11,268 bases of DNA from contig SKZC01000016.1 in NCBI GenBank assembly GCA_007127575.1, positions 1-11,268 of the forward strand, written 5' to 3'. Made by a program: the position numbers and the translations under genes. The DNA is from Gemmatimonadota bacterium (GTDB lineage Bacteria > Gemmatimonadota > Gemmatimonadetes > Longimicrobiales > Gaopeijiaceae). The first letter of the stretch is position 1; each line of letters opens with the position of its first letter. Of the stretch, positions 1 through 6,277 are shown piece after piece. Below the pieces are notes generated by a model. It saw nothing but the letters and a program-made list of their open reading frames with translations. It had not been told where the DNA came from and did no database searches.

Positions 1-895
1 GATGGAGTGAAGTGTCCTCGAAGGAGACGGGGTCCTCTACGGGCTCCAGGTGGGTGAGAACGGTGGAGCGTGGCAGGGCGTCTCGCATTTCCGCTTCGAT
101 TTCCTCCACCAGGTCGTGTCCCCTCTGTACGGTCCAGCTTCCCGGCACGAGGACGTGAAAGGAGATGAAGTTGTGCCTCCCGGCCCGACGGGTTCGAAGG
201 GCGTGGAACTGGATCCCGTCGGCCTCGTAGCGGGCCAGGATTCCCCGGATGACGTCGAGCCGTTCCTCAGGGAGGGCCGTGTCCAGGAGCCCCATGGCGG
301 AGCGGCGCATCAGCCGTACTCCCGTGTGCACGATGTGGCCCGCCACGGCCAGTGCCAGGATGGCATCCAGGCGATGCCAACCGGTGACGGATACCACGGC
401 GACTCCGCCGATGACGGCCCCGGAGGTCCACACATCAGTCATGAGGTGGTGGCCGGTGGCCTCCAGCGTAATGGATCCTTCCTCCGATCCCACTTGGAAG
501 AGGAACCGGGCGACCAGAAAATTGATGACCGTGGCTATCCCCGCCACCACCAGTCCCAGGCCCACCGACTCCAGGGGTCTGGGGTGAATCAGGCGGGGAA
601 TGGCCGCCACCGCCACCGCAGCCGCGGCGATGAGGATGAGCGCTCCTTCGAACCCGCTGGCGAAGTACTCCGCCTTCCCGTGGCCGTAGTGGTGGTCCTC
701 GTCCGGGGGACGAGCGGCCAGGAGGAGCATGAGGTAGGCCATAATGGCCCCTGCCAGATTCGCCAACGACTCCAGGGCGTCGGAAAGGAGCCCTACGGAG
801 CCGGTGAGGAGCCACGCGGTCCCCTTCAAGGCGATGACGGCCACGGAAGCCGCAATGGCCACCCAGGCGAACCGTGCCAGGGAGGGAGGCGTCAC
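1..895 (-). CDS. Cation diffusion facilitator (CDF) family metal transporter, C-terminus cut by window edge
   Basis: This is a membrane metal/proton antiporter of the CDF family, which exports Zn2+, Fe2+, Mn2+ or similar divalent cations from the cytoplasm. The visible 298 codons cover the transmembrane domain (about residues 8-200) and most of the cytoplasmic ferredoxin-like domain (about 205-298); only a short tail is missing. Family hallmarks are GSVGLLSDALESLANLAGA in TM2 (32-50), the DHHYGHGKAEYF loop (67-78) and TM5 HHLMTD (149-154), which carries the HxxxD metal pair H150/D154. At the TM2 half of the site the acidic pair of YiiP is replaced by E42 and N46, so the cation cannot be named. 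I chose a GTG start at 895-893 because it gives PSLARFAWVAIAAS directly before TM1 and follows a GAAGGGG stretch; no ATG exists upstream in frame. It lies downstream of the MITE-like element, which fills its upstream region. Family assignment is firm; substrate is unknown. Confidence 0.93.
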   Translation of the reverse strand, partial: MTPPSLARFAWVAIAASVAVIALKGTAWLLTGSVGLLSDALESLANLAGAIMAYLMLLLAARPPDEDHHYGHGKAEYFASGFEGALILIAAAAVAVAAIPRLIHPRPLESVGLGLVVAGIATVINFLVARFLFQVGSEEGSITLEATGHHLMTDVWTSGAVIGGVAVVSVTGWHRLDAILALAVAGHIVHTGVRLMRRSAMGLLDTALPEERLDVIRGILARYEADGIQFHALRTRRAGRHNFISFHVLVPGSWTVQRGHDLVEEIEAEMRDALPRSTVLTHLEPVEDPVSFEDTSLH

Positions 896-934
896 GGAGC
901 CCCTTCGCCCCCGACTACCTGGGTGGGGCGGACA

Positions 935-961
935 CTAGTGTCCCGAATCAGAGGTTCGTTG
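935..961 (+). repeat. Left arm of 27-nt inverted repeat (CTAG plus terminal repeat)
   Basis: It pairs with 1074-1100 at 26 of 27 positions including the CTAG. The host base pairs just outside also mirror the element: GACACTAGTGTC at 931-942 is a perfect 12-bp palindrome, so GACACTAG to the left of the element repeats the sequence of its right-hand end (1093-1100). Confidence 0.85.
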
Positions 962-1096
962 GCATTCGTGCGCCGCTGCATCCGCTGTGGCGTCGTTGCT
1001 CCTCCTCGCAATAGCGCTGCTATTCCTCGTCGTGGCGCCTAGCCACAGCGGCGCTTCGGCACCCTCGGTGCTTCAACGAACCTCTGACTCGGGACA
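939..1096. mobile_element. MITE-like near-palindromic element with terminal inverted repeats, flanked by CTAG
   Basis: The left end reads TGTCCCGAATCAGAGGTTCG and continues TTG. The reverse complement of the right end is the same apart from one base (A/G at the ninth position), giving 22 of 23 matches. CTAG follows immediately outside each end (935-938 and 1097-1100), as expected for a 4-bp target duplication. The interior is also palindromic. GCGCCGCTG/TGGC (970-978 and 988-991, split by a 9-nt CATCCGCTG copy) pairs with GCCACAGCGGCGC (1042-1054), and the centre is AATAGC-gct-GCTATT (1010-1024). There is no room for a transposase. IS5-family transposases are known to use YTAR (for example CTAG) target sites, so a non-autonomous IS5-type derivative is a reasonable inference. 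As RNA it would fold into one long hairpin and might also terminate transcription. Confidence 0.72.
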
Positions 1097-1100
1097 CTAG
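1074..1100 (-). repeat. Right arm of 27-nt inverted repeat, containing the TAG stop of the outer-membrane gene
   Basis: This arm starts CAACGAACCTCTGACTCGG and ends GACACTAG. The TAG stop codon of the neighbouring minus-strand gene (1099-1097) lies inside the terminal CTAG. A small extra hairpin, GCACC-ctc-GGTGC (1059-1071), sits just inside the arm and has no partner in the left arm. Confidence 0.85.
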
Positions 1101-1849
1101 AAGGTGACCAGCGGCAGGGGCAGGAGGACCCGCAAGACGAATTCATGTTGGTCCTCGGACCGGGTGGCCTCCCGGGAATCGTCTACGAGGACGAAGCGGT
1201 TGTAGTTGCCGCCGGCTTCCGCTCCCACGGTCTGTCCGGCGAGACCGAACTCCGCTCCCACTCCGTAATGGATCCGTCCGCTGGTGCCGTCCTCCGGGAA
1301 GTTGAATCCGAATCCGTCGTCGGAGGGGCTCTCCGAGCCGAAGGAATAGTTCTTCATCCCGAAGCCCCCGAAGGCATAGGGTGCTACGCCCTCCCACCGA
1401 AACGGGTGGACCAGCAGGTCACCCGTGACGAGGGTGATGGCGGTGGGCACGGTGAAGGGGTGGACCTGGCCGCCGAAGCGGCCTTCCACGGTCGTGTCGA
1501 ACCAGTCCAACCGATCCAGCGTCACCCGCACGGAAAGGGGGAAGTTGCGCGACATCGCGTGGACGCCCAGGGAAACCACGGGCGCGTTCCCCAGCTCCGC
1601 GGTGGACTGAGGGAGATCGGAGCGATAGAGGATGGAGGTGGGGACCATGACCCCGGCGGAGGGGACGATCCTCAGCTCACCGTCCTGGGCCACAACCGGC
1701 GTTGCGGGGAGGAGCAAGAGGAGAGCGGCCAGCAGCAGGGTCGATCCGACGCAACGCATCCCCCACGGACCGGTGGTGGAGGAGCTTCTGGTCCCACGAC
1801 TCCGGGACGACGCACTGCTGGGAAAGGCTCGGAAAGGGTACTGCACCAT
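1097..1849 (-). CDS. Small outer-membrane beta-barrel protein of unknown function
   Basis: The 250-residue product has an Arg/Ser-rich n-region (1-32), a hydrophobic core LLLAALLLLLPATPVVA (38-54) and a likely signal peptidase I cleavage before QDGELR. The mature part alternates polar and hydrophobic residues, with aromatic and glycine-rich strands such as APYAFGGFGMKNYSFG (156-171) and GRIHYGVGAEFGLAG (191-205). It ends in VTF; a C-terminal Phe is the usual recognition signal for BAM-mediated outer-membrane insertion. Size and pattern resemble 8-stranded OmpW/OmpA-type barrels, but I recognise no specific family. I chose the ATG at 1849 because AAGGAG stands 7 nt upstream. A further in-frame ATG at 1759 (MRCVGSTLLL) would give a shorter, more typical signal peptide but has a poorer ribosome site. 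The stop codon lies in the CTAG at the edge of the MITE-like element. Function is unknown. Confidence 0.85.
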   Translation of the reverse strand: MVQYPFRAFPSSASSRSRGTRSSSTTGPWGMRCVGSTLLLAALLLLLPATPVVAQDGELRIVPSAGVMVPTSILYRSDLPQSTAELGNAPVVSLGVHAMSRNFPLSVRVTLDRLDWFDTTVEGRFGGQVHPFTVPTAITLVTGDLLVHPFRWEGVAPYAFGGFGMKNYSFGSESPSDDGFGFNFPEDGTSGRIHYGVGAEFGLAGQTVGAEAGGNYNRFVLVDDSREATRSEDQHEFVLRVLLPLPLVTF

Positions 1850-1909
1850 GGCCAGACTCCTTCGAGGGTGGATCCGTGGGTGAGCCGGATCCGATGCTGC
1901 GGACATCAC

Positions 1910-1940
1910 TGCATAAAATAATGGGTAATGCCCTCAAATG
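1910..1940 (-). promoter_or_regulatory. AT-rich patch upstream of the barrel gene, possible promoter region
   Basis: In the 115-nt gap between the M81 gene and the barrel gene, the minus strand reads TTGAGGGCATTACCC and then ATTATTTTATGC. This is one of the few AT-rich patches in the window and could hold a -10-like TATTTT. Spacing to TTGAGG is too short for a standard sigma-70 promoter, so this is only a hint. Confidence 0.22.
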
Positions 1941-1964
1941 GGCGAGGCAAGGGCGACGGAGACC

Positions 1965-3551
1965 TCACATTTCGGTCCGGCCGAAGGGGTAGAAGTCCGT
2001 CAGGTCCACGTTCTCATACTCCAGGGCATCCAGCCGGAGCGTGCCGAACCAGTCCCCGGGAGCATCCACGATGTGGATCGTGGGGGCGTACCCGGTTTCA
2101 TCGAAGCCTCGCCTGAAGTGAACCCGGGTTTTCAGGACGAAGACGTCGAAGTCATCGGGTTCGATGGGGCCGAACCGCACCTGCTGAGGGGTGGTGATCT
2201 GCTGATAGGCGGGAACCAGGATGAGGACGCTACCGGTCCCGTGCTCCACCGCCGCCACCCGGTCGTACCCCCAGCGTTCGCCTCTCCAGATCAGGGTTCC
2301 GTCGATGGCCACGGGGTCGCCGGCCTGGGGTCCGGTGTAGCCGCCGACTTCCATCTGGAACGGATCCCCCGGCTGGAGGTCCTCCTCCCAGATCCGGTCC
2401 AGGGCGGGTTCATCGGTGAGCGCTGCGTAGAGGACCCGGTCCACCCCCTGATCCAGAAGTTCGCGCAAGGTCCATGTGGCGTCTCCGGGTCGGTCCCAGT
2501 AGTCGGCCAGGACCGCTGGTGTCTCGCCGGCGGCTATCGCCTCCCGGGTCAGGGCCACCGCTTCATCCGGGAGGGGGAATTGGGCGTGGGCGTACTCCTC
2601 CCGGACGCGCCAGATGTACTCCGCCACGTCCTCAGCGATGCGGTCCGCCAGTTCCTGGTCGCCGTCGGTCATGACGTGGACGGTGGTGCCCACGTTGGGG
2701 ACGTCGGACCAGGGAAATCCCAGGAAGACGCTGACGAAGGCGCCCGGCTCCCTGGCCTCCCAGCGGCGGGCTCGCTCCATGATGTCCATGACTGGGGAGG
2801 CGCCGGTCCACTGAAGTACGGTGGGCGTGATGACCGGCGGGCGTCGGGTAGCGGTGGTGGGAGTGTAGTCGCCGCGCATGACCCTGCGGAGATACCGAGC
2901 CGCCCGTTCACCTTGGAGGTAGGAGTCGTAGTGAGGAAACCGCTTCGTGACGAAGGCCCCATCCGCCCAGCGGAGGAACTCTTCGTCCTCGTTACCGTGC
3001 AGGTCGAAGGTGGCCACGATGGGGACGTCGGGGCCCACCGCCTCACGGAAGCGCCGGGCCATCTCCGCTTCGGGTCGTGGGATGTTCCTCACGGCCATGG
3101 CGCCGTGGAGGGAGAGGAAGACCCCGTCCACGGGGAGGGCGGCCTCCAGCTCTTCCAACATTTGACCCACGAAGTGATCGAAGGCCTCTTCCTGGTTCCA
3201 GGTCCGAGAGGAGCCGCCCCATACACCCGCCGGAGAGGTGAGGCCCACGAGCTCCACGTCACCGAACTCTCGAGCCTGTCGTACGAAGCCCCCCACGTAT
3301 GAGCCCAGCTCCAACACCTCGTCCCCCTCATAGGGGGGGCGGCTCCGGGTCCAGTCTTCGATCCCGGGTTCGGGCCCCGGACAGAAGGTGCACGTCTCGT
3401 GGGAGAACCGGGCCACCGCCACCCGATACGCCTCGTCGCCCTCAGCGGTTGGCGCGCAGGCCGAAACCGAGAGGGCGATGAGGATGGAACCCAGTAGAGC
3501 AGCGGTGGAACCGGTTCGGCGTACGGCCCCGGATGTGGCGCTCAGCATCAT
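1965..3551 (-). CDS. M81 family (MlrC-like) metallopeptidase homologue, predicted lipoprotein
   Basis: The 528-residue protein matches the M81/microcystinase family. It has the N-terminal DUF1485-type domain (about 43-330) and the MlrC C-terminal domain (about 345-520). Family motifs are FSHETCTF (49-56), LSLHGAM (147-152), FDLHGN (182-187), RFPHYDSY (204-211), GFPWSDVPNVG (278-288) and KTRVHFRRGF (474-483). Likely metal ligands by family analogy are D183, H185 and H207. It begins with a lipoprotein signal: hydrophobic ALLGSILIALSVSAC with lipobox V-S-A-C at C32, so it is probably anchored facing the periplasm, whereas MlrC itself is usually described as acting inside cells. The glycine-rich loop normally reading DNPGGGAPGD is shortened to DRPGDATW (353-360). 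The ATG at 3551 follows GAGG at good spacing. It lies 51 nt after the universal stress gene and could share its transcript. The natural substrate of most family members is unknown; here peptidase activity is inferred only. Confidence 0.88.
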   Translation of the reverse strand: MMLSATSGAVRRTGSTAALLGSILIALSVSACAPTAEGDEAYRVAVARFSHETCTFCPGPEPGIEDWTRSRPPYEGDEVLELGSYVGGFVRQAREFGDVELVGLTSPAGVWGGSSRTWNQEEAFDHFVGQMLEELEAALPVDGVFLSLHGAMAVRNIPRPEAEMARRFREAVGPDVPIVATFDLHGNEDEEFLRWADGAFVTKRFPHYDSYLQGERAARYLRRVMRGDYTPTTATRRPPVITPTVLQWTGASPVMDIMERARRWEAREPGAFVSVFLGFPWSDVPNVGTTVHVMTDGDQELADRIAEDVAEYIWRVREEYAHAQFPLPDEAVALTREAIAAGETPAVLADYWDRPGDATWTLRELLDQGVDRVLYAALTDEPALDRIWEEDLQPGDPFQMEVGGYTGPQAGDPVAIDGTLIWRGERWGYDRVAAVEHGTGSVLILVPAYQQITTPQQVRFGPIEPDDFDVFVLKTRVHFRRGFDETGYAPTIHIVDAPGDWFGTLRLDALEYENVDLTDFYPFGRTEM

Positions 3552-3602
3552 GACTTACCTCATGGCGGGTGTGGACCCCTCCCAGCCAGAAGAGTCCGTG
3601 TC

Positions 3603-4457
3603 TCAGGCTTCTGCCCGGGCAGGGACCAGGAGAACCGGCGCCGCCGCTTGCCGCGCTACCCTTCTGCTCTCGCTCCCCAAAACGATCTCCGGGAAGAAGC
3701 CCCGACCGTGGGTGGCCATCACCACCATAGCATGGGGGTTCCGGCCCCCGGCAGCGAGAATCTCCTCCGCAGGTTCCCCGGAGCGGACCAGGGTGCGCAC
3801 CTCCGGTGCCCCAGCTTTCTCCAGGCGTTCCCCCAGGTCGTCCAGCTTTCCCTGGGCTTCCTCCCGGGTCTCGGTAGTATTGGCGTCTTCCACATGGAGT
3901 AGAACGATCTCCGGCACCCCCAGGCGGGCCAGCCCCTCCACCCACGGAAAGGTGCCGTTCGCCGCTTCCGAAAAGTCCGTGGGGTGCACGACCCGTTCGG
4001 GGAGGCCCGAGGTCCTGGACTCCAGCGCTGCTTCCGGATCGGGGCGGCTTGCTTCGATGCGGTGAAGGAGCACCGGGCGCCGGGCTCGTCGGACCAACTC
4101 CCAGGCCACGCTCCCTACGAAGGCCTCGTAGAGCTTCGTATGACTGCGGGTCCCCACCATGAGGATGGATGGGTCCCTTTCCTCCGCCACCCGGACGATC
4201 TCTGCCGCCGCAGGGCCGGAGGGCAGATCCACGGTGACGGAAAAGCCGTCCTCACCCAAGCGTTCCGCCAGCTTCCGCAGCCGGGCCCGAAGTTCCTCCA
4301 CCTGACGAAGGGAACGGGACACCGGGTGGGCCGTCGGCTTGGTGGCATGGACGAGATGTATCTCTTCGGTTCCAAAGTCCTTGAGCCCCGGGAGGGCGGA
4401 GATCAGCGCCTCGGTGGCGGGGGAGAGATCCATGGCGACGAGTACACGGTTGAACAT
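3603..4457 (-). CDS. Tandem-domain universal stress protein (UspA family)
   Basis: The 284-residue cytoplasmic protein carries two Usp domains, about residues 1-135 and 153-280. Domain 1 opens with MFNRVLVAMDLSPATEA and ends ARRPVLLHR; domain 2 opens with ERVVHPTDFSEAANGTF and ends AAAPVLLVP, both classical UspA boundaries. The ATP-loop consensus is G-2x-G-9x-G(S/T). Domain 2 has HGRGFFPEIVLGSES (250-264), with Phe at the second conserved Gly; domain 1 has GTRSHTKLYEAFVGS (102-116), also degraded. Nucleotide binding is therefore uncertain in both halves. Usp proteins are stress-response proteins of mostly unresolved biochemistry, sometimes paired with transporters. The ATG at 4457 has AAGGAG 5 nt upstream. 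An open frame continues upstream to about 5462, but it has no Usp homology and lies antiparallel in frame over the transporter gene, so it is rejected as coding. Confidence 0.93.
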   Translation of the reverse strand: MFNRVLVAMDLSPATEALISALPGLKDFGTEEIHLVHATKPTAHPVSRSLRQVEELRARLRKLAERLGEDGFSVTVDLPSGPAAAEIVRVAEERDPSILMVGTRSHTKLYEAFVGSVAWELVRRARRPVLLHRIEASRPDPEAALESRTSGLPERVVHPTDFSEAANGTFPWVEGLARLGVPEIVLLHVEDANTTETREEAQGKLDDLGERLEKAGAPEVRTLVRSGEPAEEILAAGGRNPHAMVVMATHGRGFFPEIVLGSESRRVARQAAAPVLLVPARAEA

Positions 4458-4471
4458 CGAAGCTCCTTGGG

Positions 4472-4639
4472 CTATTGGGACGGCCAAAACGATCCGTTCA
4501 AAGCGAGAATGTAGGTCGTGGAGCCGGTTTGCGAAATTCGTGCCACGGGGACGGGGGGAACGCCATCGCCCTGCGCCTTGGGATCCCCAGGGGCTCTGGT
4601 CCCGACCTGCCTGGCGAATGGGCCGAAATGTCCCAATAG
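4472..4639. repeat. 10-bp perfect inverted repeat in the gap upstream of the universal stress gene
   Basis: CTATTGGGAC at 4472-4481 and GTCCCAATAG at 4630-4639 are exact reverse complements. They face each other across about 150 nt inside the 209-nt gap between the transporter stop and the universal stress start. The interior is not obviously palindromic and no clear target duplication is visible. This could be a decayed small mobile element, a pair of regulator sites, or chance. No strong promoter or poly-U terminator is recognisable elsewhere in the gap. Confidence 0.5.
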
Positions 4640-4666
4640 GGGGTGGCCCCGGACTCTCCTCGGACC

Positions 4667-6277
4667 TCAGCCCGCGGCCGCCCGGAGTGGGCGTAGGCGG
4701 CGCTCCACCCAGGCCAGTGCTCCGTCCACTCCCAGGGCGAGGAGGGCTGCGGGAATGGCTCCCGACAGGATCATTCTGGAGTCCGCCAGGGCCAGGCCGG
4801 CCACGATGGGGTCGCCGAGGCCGCCGGCGCCGATGAAGGCGGCCAGGGTGGCGGTGCCCACGTTCAACACGGCGGCGGTTCGGATGCCCGCCATGATCAC
4901 CGGCGAGGCCAGGGGCAGCCGGACCTGGGTCAGGATCTGACCCGGGGTCATGCCCAGCGCCTCTGCGGCGTCCACCGCTGCCGGGTCGGCGTCCCGGACG
5001 CCGGTGAAGGTGTTTCGGAGTATGGGGAAAAGGGAGTAGAGGAAGAGAGCCACCAGGGCCGGGAGCACCCCGACCCCCAGGAGCGGGATCATGAAGGCCA
5101 GGAGGGCGATGCTGGGAACCGTCTGGATCCCACCCACTGCCCGGATGACTCCCTCCGCCCCCCAAGCGGCTCGTTCCAACACGAGCCCCATGGGAACGGC
5201 CAGGGTCACAGCCGCCAGGAGAGAGAGCCCCACCAGGAAGAGGTGCTGGACCGTCTGGCTCAGGAGTGCTTCCCTCCGGTCCCACATGTAGGTCACGAGT
5301 CCGGAGTCGACTGGAGGGGACGCCGGGCCCAGGGAAGGCTCCTCCGTCTCCCCTGGGAGGGTGGAGCCCGGGTCCCCGGTTCCGATGACACCGGCCTCCC
5401 GAAGAAGATCTCGGGCCACCTGGGCCAAGGGTTCCGCCTCCACCTCCACCCTCCGGTTCCACCCGCGCATGGCCTCTTCATCCAGCCGACCGGCCAGGGA
5501 GGACAGGGCCTCCACAGCCTCCGGCAGCTCCTCCAGGACTCGGGGGCTCACCACGGGGGCCGCCTCGTAGGGGGGAAAGAAGTCCCGGTCGTCCCGGAGG
5601 ATCACCGCGTCCAACCCTGCGAGCCGACCGTCGGTGGAGTAGGCGTCGATGACGTCCACCTGTCTGGCCGCCAGCGCTTCGTACTTGATGGCCTGGAGGA
5701 GGGACCGGGTCTGCCTCAGTCGGAGACCGTACGCTTCCTGGAGCCCTGGAAGCCCATCTTCCCTCCCGAGGAAGTCCGGGGAGAAGCCGCCCACCAGGTG
5801 CGGCCCCTCTCGGGCCAAGTCCGAGAGCGTCTCCAGGCGAAAGGCCTCCGCCGTCTCCCGGTGGACCGAGATGGCATAGGTGTTTTCGAACCCCAGCCCG
5901 GGGAGCCAACCCACGCCCCAACGCTCCCGGAACTCCTCCTGGACGATCCGGAAGATCTCCTCCGGCGACCCGTCGGGGGAGCGGTCCAGAAGCACCAGGA
6001 GCCCCGTGCCAGTGTACTCGGGATAGACGTCCACCGCGCCTGTGCGTAGGGCTTGAAAGAGGACCTCCGTGGAGCCCAGACCCAGTCGCCGTTCCACATC
6101 GAACCCCCGGCTCTCCAGGAGTTGGGCGAAGGCCTCCGCCAGCAGGTACGACTCGGCAAAGGCCTTGGACCCCACCACCACCCGGTCCTGTGGTGCGCTT
6201 GCGGCGGCAGGCGGGAAGAGACCGGCCAGAAGCGTGGTGGAAAGGGCCATTACACCAACCTGCAAGACCAGGCGCAT
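4667..6277 (-). CDS. Osmoprotectant/EgtU-class ABC importer: periplasmic binding protein fused to permease
   Basis: The 536-residue protein joins two parts. A signal peptide (1-28, ending AAASA) is followed by an OpuAC/OpuCC-type substrate-binding domain (31-299), with family motifs VVVGSKAFAESYLLAE (33-48), AVDVYPEYTGTG (81-92) and DAYSTDGRLAGLDA (211-224). A Pro/Gly/Glu linker (300-325) leads to a ProW/OpuCB-type permease (326-536) with hydrophobic segments near 346-367, 376-400, 403-420, 459-486 and 500-522. The EAA loop is DAAEALGMTPGQILTQVRLPLA (436-457). It works with the ATPase encoded immediately upstream to import a small quaternary amine or related compound (glycine betaine, choline, carnitine, ergothioneine); the ligand cannot be read from sequence. 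In the known fusions OpuABC and EgtU the permease comes first and the binding domain last; here the order is reversed. The ATG overlaps the upstream TAA stop (TAATG), implying coupled translation. Confidence 0.93.
   Translation of the reverse strand: MRLVLQVGVMALSTTLLAGLFPPAAASAPQDRVVVGSKAFAESYLLAEAFAQLLESRGFDVERRLGLGSTEVLFQALRTGAVDVYPEYTGTGLLVLLDRSPDGSPEEIFRIVQEEFRERWGVGWLPGLGFENTYAISVHRETAEAFRLETLSDLAREGPHLVGGFSPDFLGREDGLPGLQEAYGLRLRQTRSLLQAIKYEALAARQVDVIDAYSTDGRLAGLDAVILRDDRDFFPPYEAAPVVSPRVLEELPEAVEALSSLAGRLDEEAMRGWNRRVEVEAEPLAQVARDLLREAGVIGTGDPGSTLPGETEEPSLGPASPPVDSGLVTYMWDRREALLSQTVQHLFLVGLSLLAAVTLAVPMGLVLERAAWGAEGVIRAVGGIQTVPSIALLAFMIPLLGVGVLPALVALFLYSLFPILRNTFTGVRDADPAAVDAAEALGMTPGQILTQVRLPLASPVIMAGIRTAAVLNVGTATLAAFIGAGGLGDPIVAGLALADSRMILSGAIPAALLALGVDGALAWVERRLRPLRAAAG

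Noticed and set aside
50..1042. 330-codon plus-strand open frame over the CDF gene
   Set aside because: It is the antisense shadow of the CDF gene, whose minus-strand translation shows clear family motifs. Long antisense frames are expected in DNA this GC-rich.
1850..1909. Upstream start at 1909 for the barrel protein
   Set aside because: The added 20 residues have no features, and the ATG at 1849 has a strong AAGGAG at 7-nt spacing.
1920..1966. Rho-independent terminator after the M81 gene
   Set aside because: GCCC-atttga-GGGC on the minus strand has only a 4-bp stem and the T-rich stretch begins too far downstream, so I do not call it.
1938..3302. 454-codon plus-strand open frame over the M81 gene
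   Set aside because: No recognisable domain; the composition (Gly/Asp/Val/His-rich, no motifs) is that of an antisense shadow of the M81 gene.
4570..4600. GGGATCCC-centred hairpin in the gap upstream of the stress gene
   Set aside because: The dyad breaks after 8 bp and has no U-run; short GC palindromes are common here by chance.
4458..5462. N-terminal extension of the universal stress reading frame (335 extra codons)
   Set aside because: The extension is Pro/Gly/Arg-rich shadow sequence over the transporter gene, while the Usp domain begins at MFNRVLVAMD with AAGGAG just upstream.
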